A stretch of DNA of 18,761 nucleotides, taken from contig VGML01000019.1 of the NCBI GenBank assembly GCA_016866415.1, positions 1-18,761 of the forward strand, written 5' to 3'. The stretch's first letter is position 1, and every line of letters begins with the position of its first letter. The notes under the pieces were generated by a model. That model worked only from the letters and a program-made list of their open reading frames with translations. It was not told the origin of the DNA and did not search any database. This document shows positions 8,064-15,589 of this stretch, in pieces. The DNA comes from Bacteroidota bacterium. GTDB lineage: Bacteria > Bacteroidota > Bacteroidia > Flavobacteriales_D > Crocinitomicaceae. Both the position numbers and the translations under genes were made by a program.

Positions 8064-10247
8064 TTATTTCACAACAAACTTTAATGCTTTTGAGTTATTA
8101 CTCAATTTCACGAAATAAGTTCCTGATGACAAGCCATCTGTAGGTACAATTATTAAATTGCTTCCTTCTTTTGATGCTACTTGAGAGGTCGAAACAACTT
8201 TACCCGTAATATCAGTAATTTGCACAATCATCTTTTCAGACTGGTTAGCAGAATATTTAATGTGAACATCTCCTTCTGTTGGATTTGGATAAAGTTCAAC
8301 ATTATTTATACCCGTCAAGTCGTTTACGCCAAGAACCAAATTATCGGATGGTGCTCCTGCATATAAGTTGATATCATCCAAATAGATGTTGTTCCCTCCA
8401 TCCGCTTCAAATCTAAATTTCATTTTGAAGTTTGGAGTAAAATAAAGATTCGTAACATTTATCATGTGAACTGTAACCCAATCCGATTGTTGCGTTGGTT
8501 TCCAAGTAGTTGTTGATGTTAAAGAAGATAATTGATTCCCTCCTAAGGTTTTTCTTTGTGCCCATTCAGTTCCACAATCACCCGACACGAACACTTTCAA
8601 GTATTCATAATCAGCTGTTGTGCGTTTTCTATAAGCATATCGAAAACTCAAAGTTACTGTTCCCGTTGAAGGGATCACAGATAAATCAATTGGTGCTGAA
8701 ATCAATTCGTCAACATTACCAACAGCTTGACCGAAATTCATCAATTTCGCACATTGAGCACCAGAATGTCCTGTCGTATTTTCAATGGTCCAAGCATTAT
8801 TATTACTTGGATTTACAACTTCCCAATTTGTTAAGTTCGCTAAAGTACTATACGACTCAAATCCTTCCCAATATGGCAATACAGCAGATTCGGGAAGAAC
8901 TCGAATGTAGTTCGTCTTAATTTCATCATCTGTAGTTGAACCATCTGTAGCGGTTAATTTAATTGTATACAATCCAGTTTGAATGAAATTAATTGTTGGA
9001 TTTTGAGATGTTGCTGACGAACCGTTCGCGAAACTCCATCCTGTTGCTGGGGTAATTTCCCAATTCCACCCTGTCACTGCATTGTAGGTGTCATCTAAAA
9101 ATTGAATTGAATCACCTATACAAATAGTAGTTCTATCAGTCGTAAATTGAGCCTTACACAAATAAAAATTATTTGTTGCGCCAGTTGCAGTTAAGTTAGC
9201 TGTTTGCCAAAGATTAAATCTTCCTGTTGTTGTAACTTGAAGTGCTGCTCGCATTCTTGCTGTTTGACCTGGGGTATACATTTTTGAACAATACGAATAA
9301 TCCATGTAATTCTCAACATTGTCGCGCACATCGTAATTCCAATAAGCATTTACAGAATTACAGGTATTCGCATTTAAAAGACAAGCAGTAACACCGATGC
9401 AATTTGGCGTATCCTCAACATCATCATCTGAAGAACAGGATGCCGCATTTCCCGGATTATTATTTGGTCCCCAGGTGTGATCTAAATTTAACCAATGTCC
9501 AACCTCGTGTGTTAAAGCCCTAGAAGCACCTGTTGAACCTGTACCGATTGCTCCTACATAATTATGCAAAATCCAAATTCCATTTGTCATACTACTTGCA
9601 GACCAAGTTGAAGGATTGGTTGTATAACCTGCTGCACCACCAATTTCACCACAAATAAATACATTCAAATACTTATTTCCCGGCCAAGTCTGCTGATAAA
9701 CATCATTTCCATTTCGAATAGCCGATACTTGCGCATTACCATCATCACCTTGGTATGAAAGTGGTGAACTTGTCCTCGTAATTCCTTTAAAACATGTTCC
9801 ATTTGGCGCTTTTGTAGCTAATACAAATTCCACCTCTACATCTGAAGGCATGCCAACAAAATCAGATTGAACTGTTGCCGTATCAGCATTTAACTTTCTA
9901 AAATCTCTATTTAGGATATCAAGCGCATTATAAATTTGCTCATCAGATATATTCTCAACACCATTGTTGTGCAAGACATGAAAAACGATTGGGATTTTGT
10001 ATACTACACCTTTTGGAACAGCCTTGTTTTTGGCTTTTTCAAATGCAATTTTATCCTGTTCATACATCGCTGCAAATTCAGGATTTTGCATGAGTTCTGC
10101 CATTTTCTTGTGCTGATGACAGTATTCGACCTTTTCCCCCTCTCGGGCATTGGTAGGGTCGAAAGGTCTTGACTTTTGACCGAGCAAAGGACTTGTCGCC
10201 ATAAAGGAGATAGAAATTGCAGAAAGAAATATTTTTTTAATTATCAT
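8064..10247 (-). CDS. Secreted M43-type (pappalysin-like) zinc metalloprotease with PKD-like, jelly-roll-like and T9SS type A sorting domains
   Basis: The 727-residue exported protein starts with a signal peptide (about 1-23, MIIKKIFLSAISISFMATSP). A propeptide-like segment leads into a metzincin catalytic domain. The zinc site HEVGHWLNLDH spans 247-257 (His247, Glu248, His251, His257), with Asn in the position that is often Gly. The Met-turn is MDYSYC at 315-320. A PKD-like domain at about 366-451 (GDSIQF, GLYTIKLTATD) precedes a jelly-roll or MAM-like module at about 458-638 (WEGFES, IYLDDINLY). The last 78 residues are a type IX sorting domain (VELYPNPTEGDVHIKY, then SSGTYFVKLSNNSKALKFVVK), normally removed when the protein is attached or released at the cell surface. 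It probably digests extracellular proteins; the substrate is unknown. The upstream spacer carries only a weak TAAATTTA (10276-10269). Confidence 0.94.
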   Translation of the reverse strand: MIIKKIFLSAISISFMATSPLLGQKSRPFDPTNAREGEKVEYCHQHKKMAELMQNPEFAAMYEQDKIAFEKAKNKAVPKGVVYKIPIVFHVLHNNGVENISDEQIYNALDILNRDFRKLNADTATVQSDFVGMPSDVEVEFVLATKAPNGTCFKGITRTSSPLSYQGDDGNAQVSAIRNGNDVYQQTWPGNKYLNVFICGEIGGAAGYTTNPSTWSASSMTNGIWILHNYVGAIGTGSTGASRALTHEVGHWLNLDHTWGPNNNPGNAASCSSDDDVEDTPNCIGVTACLLNANTCNSVNAYWNYDVRDNVENYMDYSYCSKMYTPGQTARMRAALQVTTTGRFNLWQTANLTATGATNNFYLCKAQFTTDRTTICIGDSIQFLDDTYNAVTGWNWEITPATGWSFANGSSATSQNPTINFIQTGLYTIKLTATDGSTTDDEIKTNYIRVLPESAVLPYWEGFESYSTLANLTNWEVVNPSNNNAWTIENTTGHSGAQCAKLMNFGQAVGNVDELISAPIDLSVIPSTGTVTLSFRYAYRKRTTADYEYLKVFVSGDCGTEWAQRKTLGGNQLSSLTSTTTWKPTQQSDWVTVHMINVTNLYFTPNFKMKFRFEADGGNNIYLDDINLYAGAPSDNLVLGVNDLTGINNVELYPNPTEGDVHIKYSANQSEKMIVQITDITGKVVSTSQVASKEGSNLIIVPTDGLSSGTYFVKLSNNSKALKFVVK

Positions 10248-10350
10248 ACGTAACGTTGTTTAATCGTTTAAATTTAGTTCAATAGCTCGCCTAAATTAAG
10301 GAATTATTTAAAAATTGAGAAGTAAATGTATTTAATTTTCGTTATCCATA

Positions 10351-10378
10351 TTATCAAAAGTCAATATCACTACCTTTG
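10351..10378 (+). promoter_or_regulatory. Candidate promoter for the acyl-CoA thioesterase gene
   Basis: TACCTTTG at 10371-10378 is an exact match to TAnnTTTG. TTA at 10351-10353 sits 17 bases upstream as a two-of-three match to the -33 TTG. The element ends four bases before the ATG at 10383, so the message would begin at or next to the start codon. Confidence 0.45.
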
Positions 10379-10382
10379 AGGT

Positions 10383-10895
10383 ATGAAAACTAAAAAAGCA
10401 TCTGAAACTTCAGCTATCACCACGCACATTGTTTTACCAAATGATACAAATACCCTTGGAAACTTGTTTGGAGGGCAATTGCTAGCTTGGATGGATGTTA
10501 TTGCGAGTGTATCTGCCCATCGTCACTGCAAACGAGTAGTGGTAACGGCTTCTGTGAATAATGTTTCGTTTCAAAAGCCAATTCAACATGCTTCCATAGT
10601 TACATTAGAAGCAAAAGTATCTCGTGCATTTTCTTCATCTATGGAGATATTCGTTGATGTTTTTGTTGAAGATCAAGTCACTGGAATTCGCGAAAAATGT
10701 AATGAAGCAATCTACACTTTTGTCGCAGTAGATCAAAACGGAGGTCCCATACAAGTTCCTGAATTAATCCCAGAAACAGAGGAGGAAAAGAAACGATTTG
10801 AAGGAGCGTTACGCAGAAAGCAGCTTAGTCTGATATTAGCGGGAAAACTAGACCCAAAAGAGGCAACAGAGCTTCAAAAGTTATTTATTGGATAA
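10383..10895 (+). CDS. Acyl-CoA thioesterase, hot-dog fold (YciA/ACOT type)
   Basis: The 170-residue protein has the hot-dog thioesterase signature TNTLGNLFGGQLLAWMD at 22-38, with the likely active-site Asn27 and Asp38. A second conserved stretch follows (VVVTASVNNVSFQKPI). These enzymes hydrolyse acyl-CoA to free fatty acid and CoA in the cytoplasm and tune acyl-CoA pools; chain-length preference cannot be read from sequence. The C-terminal 40 residues are charged and helical (PETEEEKKRFEGALRRKQ), as in many Bacteroidota members. The gene is divergent from the protease gene. It overlaps the end of the glycosyltransferase gene on the other strand by 15 bases, so the two 3' ends share sequence and would form complementary transcripts. 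Confidence 0.92.
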   Translation: MKTKKASETSAITTHIVLPNDTNTLGNLFGGQLLAWMDVIASVSAHRHCKRVVVTASVNNVSFQKPIQHASIVTLEAKVSRAFSSSMEIFVDVFVEDQVTGIREKCNEAIYTFVAVDQNGGPIQVPELIPETEEEKKRFEGALRRKQLSLILAGKLDPKEATELQKLFIG

Positions 10896-11873
10896 ATCTC
10901 TTGTAATTCCTTCCACTATTTTTGATTCATCTATGTTCATCATGCATTTGTGATGTCCTTTCGGGCATTTATCAAAGCCTATTTTTGAACATGGCCGACA
11001 AGTCAAGTTCTGAACTTCAAAATTATGTACGGAGTCACTTCCTTGGGGCTTATAGGCGGACATCCCAAAAGACGGAGTTGTATTTCCCCAAATCACATAA
11101 ATTGGAATATCAAAACAAGCAGCGATGTGCATTAAACCAGTATCACCTGCAATAAGCAATTTCGAATTTTTTACAATTGCTGCCGATTGAAGTAGGGAAT
11201 ATTTTCCGCAAGTATTCTTAATGTTTTTTTCAGGGAGTAACTCAATAATCGAGTTGGCTTTTTGTTCATCCATTTTCCCCCCTAAAAGAACAATTGGAAG
11301 ATCAATTTTAGAAATAATCTCTTGAATCTTTATTATTGGAATTTGCTTAGTTTCGAATTGAGCGCCAATTGCTATGGATATGTAACTTTTCTCCTCTAAA
11401 TTCAGCACATCTCGAACATTTAATTCTTGGGTCAGATTAAACGTATTGTTTCTGCCATCATTCACCACACCGATATTATTTACGGCTTCAAAGTAACGAT
11501 CGACAACATGAATTTTCGGTAGATAATTTCGTTTAAACCGAACTAAAATCCATTTCAAGAAATTCAATTTACGAAAATGATAAGTTTGCTTTATCCCCAG
11601 TTTGTAACATAGCATTCGACTCCGTAAATTATTATGTAAATCAATGACGATGTCAAATTTTTCATTCTTCAATCTTTTTGATAAATCAGAGAGTGAACCA
11701 TCTAATATATGAAGTTGATCTATTGAACCTGAGGCATAAGCTAAATCAGAGAAAGCTTTTTTAGTGGCAAAATGAATTTCACTATTAGCAATTTGTTCCT
11801 TAATACAACGTAAAACAGGAAATGTTAAGACGATGTCTCCAATTGAACTAAAACGAATGACTAATACTTTCAA
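10881..11873 (-). CDS. Glycosyltransferase family 9 protein (LPS heptosyltransferase-like)
   Basis: The 330-residue protein has the two-domain GT-B layout of the WaaC/WaaF family. The N-terminus reads MKVLVIRFSSIGDIVLTFPV, and FDIVIDLHNNLRSR falls at 73-86. The second half has IAIGAQFETKQIP at 167-179, a sugar-nucleotide site IAGDTGLMHIAA at 241-252 and IYVIWGNTTPSFG at 258-270. A cysteine-rich end (Cys292, Cys295, Cys303, Cys310) follows, as in many family members. It probably adds a heptose or similar sugar to the lipopolysaccharide core at the inner-membrane face. The start is TTG 11873-11871: the frame has no ATG between the preceding in-frame stop (11900-11898) and this point, and the family N-terminus begins exactly here. 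It lies 10 bases after the histidine kinase stop, as the last gene of a five-gene minus-strand run. Confidence 0.9.
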   Translation of the reverse strand: MKVLVIRFSSIGDIVLTFPVLRCIKEQIANSEIHFATKKAFSDLAYASGSIDQLHILDGSLSDLSKRLKNEKFDIVIDLHNNLRSRMLCYKLGIKQTYHFRKLNFLKWILVRFKRNYLPKIHVVDRYFEAVNNIGVVNDGRNNTFNLTQELNVRDVLNLEEKSYISIAIGAQFETKQIPIIKIQEIISKIDLPIVLLGGKMDEQKANSIIELLPEKNIKNTCGKYSLLQSAAIVKNSKLLIAGDTGLMHIAACFDIPIYVIWGNTTPSFGMSAYKPQGSDSVHNFEVQNLTCRPCSKIGFDKCPKGHHKCMMNIDESKIVEGITRDLSNK

Positions 11874-11883
11874 TTTCTGCGAA

Positions 11884-13221
11884 TTAAAACCAAAGAATTA
11901 TTTTAGTCCCTTTCCCGATTTCTGAAACAACATCACCTTTTATTTTACTCATTTTCATGCGATACTGGATGTTTTGTAGTCCAAGTCCAAATTTTACTTT
12001 TTCTTGATCGAATCCAACACCATTGTCTTCAATTTCAATAAACATTCCTTTATCTTCTCGTTTCAATCGGAAGACAATTTTGCTTGCCTTGGCATGCTTA
12101 ATTGCATTATTAATTACTTCTTGAACAATACGATACAAATTAAAACGATCTACTTCCCCTAAGTCGGCTTCCGATAAATCGGGACTGATTTCCAAATCAA
12201 AAACCATTTGACCTAATGTGTTTATTCGATTTGCAAAACGATCAATTCCATTAATGAACCCTTTATCAAGCTCGGGTGGTAAAAGGTTGTATGCGATTTC
12301 TTTTACTTCACGAATCGTATTTTGAATTAAACCGCTTATATCTTTAAACTGTGAAACTTGTTCTTCTGGTGGATTGACGTTTTGAAAAAGCAAATTCAAT
12401 AATACGAGTTGCTGACCAAGACCATCGTGGAGTTCACGAGCAATTTTCTTTTTTTCAGATTCCTCGGCCTGGTTGATGATGTCAAATTTATTTTTCTCGA
12501 ATTGCAATTCTTCCGTTTTATTGACAATCAAAGCGATAAATTCATTGTTTTCGTCGTTTAATCGATTTAGAATTACATCAACTACTATTTCTTCGCCTTT
12601 TGAATCAACGTGCGTAAATCTTCGAGTTGTTTCATCTTTAAATCTATTTTCCGGATTTTTATTGAATGAATAAATAGACTTTCCAATTATATCTTGCGAA
12701 GAAAAACCATACAATTCTACCAAAGCATTATTAACCATTGTAATGATAAGATACTCGCCAGTTAATTGAACCATTGGCATCGGGGATTTATTGAAAAGAT
12801 CTTTATACCTTTTTTCTGAATTTGCTAATTGGCTTCGAAAAGAGCGTCTTAAAAGACCATATTTAATTGCTTTTTCGAGAATTTGAGGATTTACACCACT
12901 TTTTAGCAAATAGTCTTGACCCCCTTTTGACACAATCTCCAACGCAATAGATTGGTCATCCATTCCAGAAAGAACAACAATGGAAGTGTTTGGAAACAAC
13001 TCATTAATTGAATCATATGTTTTTACTCCATTTGAATCCAAAATATTCAAATCCAACAAAATGACGTCTGGTTCTAGTTCTTGCTTTACTTCCTCAGCCT
13101 CTTTCAACGAAGGAACACTGATAATATCTTCCAATTGATAACCGATGGTACTTAATTGAAATTGGACCAAATCGGCGAAAATCTGATCGTCCTCAACTAT
13201 TAAAATATTCGCTGCATCCAT
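11884..13221 (-). CDS. Receiver-PAS-histidine kinase (HisKA_3 type), cytoplasmic two-component signalling protein
   Basis: The 445-residue protein has its phospho-receiver first and its kinase last. The receiver (about 4-125) has Asp11 and Asp12, the phospho-acceptor Asp57 in VILLDLN, Ser85 in VVLSG and Lys107 in YLLKSG, so it looks active. A PAS domain spans about 135-240 (FNKSPMPMVQLTG, ELYGFSSQDIIGKS). The dimerisation helix KKIARELHDGLGQQLVLLN places the phospho-histidine at His265, the HPK7/NarX-type arrangement. The HATPase domain has QEVINNAIKHAKAS (Asn372), DNGVGF at 399-404, GLGL at 412-415 and a final GKGTKI. No membrane helix is present. Such kinases usually pair with NarL/LuxR-type regulators, but none is in the window. 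Its ATG overlaps the stop of the upstream membrane-protein gene (TAATG), suggesting the two work together. Confidence 0.93.
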   Translation of the reverse strand: MDAANILIVEDDQIFADLVQFQLSTIGYQLEDIISVPSLKEAEEVKQELEPDVILLDLNILDSNGVKTYDSINELFPNTSIVVLSGMDDQSIALEIVSKGGQDYLLKSGVNPQILEKAIKYGLLRRSFRSQLANSEKRYKDLFNKSPMPMVQLTGEYLIITMVNNALVELYGFSSQDIIGKSIYSFNKNPENRFKDETTRRFTHVDSKGEEIVVDVILNRLNDENNEFIALIVNKTEELQFEKNKFDIINQAEESEKKKIARELHDGLGQQLVLLNLLFQNVNPPEEQVSQFKDISGLIQNTIREVKEIAYNLLPPELDKGFINGIDRFANRINTLGQMVFDLEISPDLSEADLGEVDRFNLYRIVQEVINNAIKHAKASKIVFRLKREDKGMFIEIEDNGVGFDQEKVKFGLGLQNIQYRMKMSKIKGDVVSEIGKGTKIILWF

Positions 13222-13883
13222 TAGTCATTGATTCTAAATAGTACTTTTTCCCTGTTTACCGATTGCTTTAAATTTTCAAAAAATTCAGCACGAGAACTTT
13301 CCTCAATACAATCAGTTGGAAAACTCAATTGAAGATCTTGAATATAATCAAAATAAATGGTTTGTTGACTCACACTAACTTGTCGCAACCCCTCCACATA
13401 AAGAAGTATTACCTCACGATCAACAGCCAAAATAGCCTTGGAAGAGAGTCCAACTCGAAACTTATTTTTGACATTGACAAGAATATAAAAAACTCCTTCG
13501 ACTCCAAAGAAAATCATCACAGCCGCTGGAATCCATGCCTCCTTCGTTAAAATGATGAATGCGGCTCCAATTATACTGATAATGACAGATTCAATGATGG
13601 TATAAACAATTACGCGCTGACGTCTTGAACTACTTATTTTTCCTGACCACTTGAATTTTGCTGTTTGATTGACCATACGAATTCCAACCCAACGACGTAT
13701 AGTTCTGCGCACTGAAATAAGCAAGAGCATTAAGCCAAATCCAAGAAAAATTTCAAAGCGATAAGGTAATTGACCGGCTGTGGTTTTGAACATTTCGAGT
13801 GGCAAATCAAAGCGGACAAATACGCAGAAAAATAAAGTCAGAATGCTTACAATTAAGAGTAAAATGTTGATGAAACTATTCAT
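13221..13883 (-). CDS. Four-helix membrane protein with C-terminal PH-like soluble domain, function unknown
   Basis: The 220-residue protein has predicted membrane helices near 4-24, 43-58, 91-112 and 116-137, separated by a basic cytoplasmic loop (RRTIRRW, SSSRRQR). The last 80 residues are soluble. Their pattern (VGLSSKAILAVDREVILLYV, then IYFDYIQDLQLSFP) resembles bacterial PH-like domains that follow membrane helices in small Bacteroidota proteins; this is a resemblance in layout, not a firm family call. Its stop overlaps the ATG of the receiver-kinase by one base, and its own ATG lies eight bases inside the end of the DUF349 gene, so translation of all three is probably coupled. A plausible role is to act as a membrane partner or sensor for the soluble kinase, which lacks its own membrane anchor, but nothing in the sequence proves it. 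Confidence 0.75.
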   Translation of the reverse strand: MNSFINILLLIVSILTLFFCVFVRFDLPLEMFKTTAGQLPYRFEIFLGFGLMLLLISVRRTIRRWVGIRMVNQTAKFKWSGKISSSRRQRVIVYTIIESVIISIIGAAFIILTKEAWIPAAVMIFFGVEGVFYILVNVKNKFRVGLSSKAILAVDREVILLYVEGLRQVSVSQQTIYFDYIQDLQLSFPTDCIEESSRAEFFENLKQSVNREKVLFRIND

Positions 13884-15585
13884 TCGGAAGGGAGCTAAGT
13901 TTGCGTTTCAATCCTGTTATTTTTTCTTCCGCCAATTCGATTTTCTTTTCCACGTCTTTTCTCAATTGATCTGCGCCTTTTGAGCGAGCGAAAAAACTTA
14001 AATTCGTTTCCATTTGAATGATTTCCTTATTCAAGACATCCATTTGTTTTTTCAATTCAAAACGTTCTTGGTTAAGTAATTTTCCTCGATCAGGACTCGC
14101 TAACATGGTTTCAACTTTAGCCTTGTACAAAATCATATCTTTTTCTTTGGCTTCCAATTTTAATGAGGCGTATTTATCATCCATCGCCTTTTTGAAACTC
14201 GAAAAGACCTCATTTTTGTTCTTTGTAGGAACATGACCAATTGCTGAAAAGCGGTCGTTGAAATTTTTCAAATCACTTAAGGCGGTCGTTTTATCTTCCG
14301 AAACTTTATGATTCTCTATTTCTGTAATAAGTGCCAACTTTTGTTCTAGATTTCCAACCAACTCAGTTTCTTGTTCCTCAAAATGCTTATCACGTGAGTT
14401 ATAAAAAACATCGCAAGCAGCTCGGAATTCCGACCACAATTTATTTTCGTAACGCGGTCCAGCAGAACCTGTTTCCTTCCATTTTTTCTGCAAAAACACG
14501 ATGCGATCGGCAGTTTTCTTCCAATCTGTCGACGAATTAATCTCTTGAACTTCAGCGATTAATGCACGCTTTTTATCTGCAACTTCTTTAAACGTATTAT
14601 CAAGGTACTTATTAAAGTTCTTTTTTGCTTCAAAAAATGAATCACATAACGAACGGAACTCCTTCCAAACAGCATCATTTTCCTTTTTAGGCCCAAAACC
14701 GATTTGTTTCCATTGTTCTTGAAGTGCGATAATCTCATTTGTTTTTGCTTCCCAATCTTTTCCTTTTTCAATATTTGATAGGTCTGAAACCACACTTTTT
14801 AATGTTTCGATCAGTACTTTTTTCTTATTGAGATTATCCAACAATACATTACGTTGCTCTTCGTAATGCGCATTTATTTTTTCATAAATCGTCTTTACAG
14901 AATCCCAATAGCTCTTTTTTAAGGATTCCCAATCCTCATTGTTTACAGGGCCAATTTCCTCCCACTCATCTTGCAAACTTCGCAATGATGCTTCGAACTC
15001 ACGTATAGGCAAATTCTTAGTTCTCAGTTGCTTCAAACGAAAAATAACATCTTCCTTTAATTGAAAATTGCGTTTGTAATCGTGGTCTTTCAGTTCACGG
15101 TAAATCTTTATGTTGTAGAAGAAAATCTCGAGCAATCGTGAATATTCCTTTTGGGTTTCATCGCGTTTTTCTCGGGCAATATCGCCAATCTTTTTCCACG
15201 TTTCATGAATTTCTTTGTAGGAGTTGAAAGCCGAACCAATGTTTTCTTCTGCCTCAATCACCTCTTTCAATCGATTTATTAGAGCTCTTTTTTGTTTTAA
15301 ATTTTCATTTTCAAGAGCCGACTTGATTTCAATTTGCTTTTTTCTCGATTCCTGAAAAGACTTGTAAAGGTTGTAAAAGGACTCTTTTTGGCTTTTATAA
15401 TCAATTGGTTCATACGTTTCACCGCGCTCTTGAGCTTCAAGTTGATTCACTTGTTGAACCCGTTCAGCCTCCAAGATAAAATCCTCGAACTGCACTTTCA
15501 ACGCGTTCACTTCCCTTCCAATCGATATTAAATCATCCGATTTAACCAAGTTTTCAAGTTGCTCCTGAAAATTCAAATTTTCCAT
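13876..15585 (-). CDS. DUF349 repeat protein, long helical / coiled-coil, function unknown
   Basis: The 569-residue protein is almost entirely charged and helical. It carries five DUF349-like repeats, each marked by an aromatic residue four or so positions before an (I/T)G pair: WKKIG at 130-134, WEEIG at 208-212, WKQIG at 292-296, WKETG at 369-373 and a degenerate FSAIG at 446-450. Each is followed by W/F-K/R-rich helix sequence (for example VWKEFRSLCDSFFEAKK). Residues 480-569 form a likely coiled coil with no further repeat. No catalytic motif, signal peptide or membrane segment is visible. DUF349 proteins are common in Bacteroidota and Actinobacteria, and their biochemical role is not settled to my knowledge. 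It begins four bases after the PfkB-family gene and ends inside the start of the membrane-protein gene. Confidence 0.9.
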   Translation of the reverse strand: MENLNFQEQLENLVKSDDLISIGREVNALKVQFEDFILEAERVQQVNQLEAQERGETYEPIDYKSQKESFYNLYKSFQESRKKQIEIKSALENENLKQKRALINRLKEVIEAEENIGSAFNSYKEIHETWKKIGDIAREKRDETQKEYSRLLEIFFYNIKIYRELKDHDYKRNFQLKEDVIFRLKQLRTKNLPIREFEASLRSLQDEWEEIGPVNNEDWESLKKSYWDSVKTIYEKINAHYEEQRNVLLDNLNKKKVLIETLKSVVSDLSNIEKGKDWEAKTNEIIALQEQWKQIGFGPKKENDAVWKEFRSLCDSFFEAKKNFNKYLDNTFKEVADKKRALIAEVQEINSSTDWKKTADRIVFLQKKWKETGSAGPRYENKLWSEFRAACDVFYNSRDKHFEEQETELVGNLEQKLALITEIENHKVSEDKTTALSDLKNFNDRFSAIGHVPTKNKNEVFSSFKKAMDDKYASLKLEAKEKDMILYKAKVETMLASPDRGKLLNQERFELKKQMDVLNKEIIQMETNLSFFARSKGADQLRKDVEKKIELAEEKITGLKRKLSSLPNE

Positions 15586-15589
15586 AATG

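Noticed and set aside
8510..8920. 136-codon plus-strand frame
   Set aside because: It lies wholly antisense to the metalloprotease gene, has no recognisable domain, and its composition follows from the opposite strand's coding sequence.
10248..10382. Possible small RNA or riboswitch in the divergent spacer
   Set aside because: The sequence is AT-rich with only short inverted matches, and the plus-strand promoter abuts the thioesterase ATG, leaving no room for a leader.
11871..11873. Cysteine-rich end of the glycosyltransferase as a novel metal site
   Set aside because: Similar cysteine spacing near the C-terminus is common in family 9 glycosyltransferases, so it is not a new feature of this protein.
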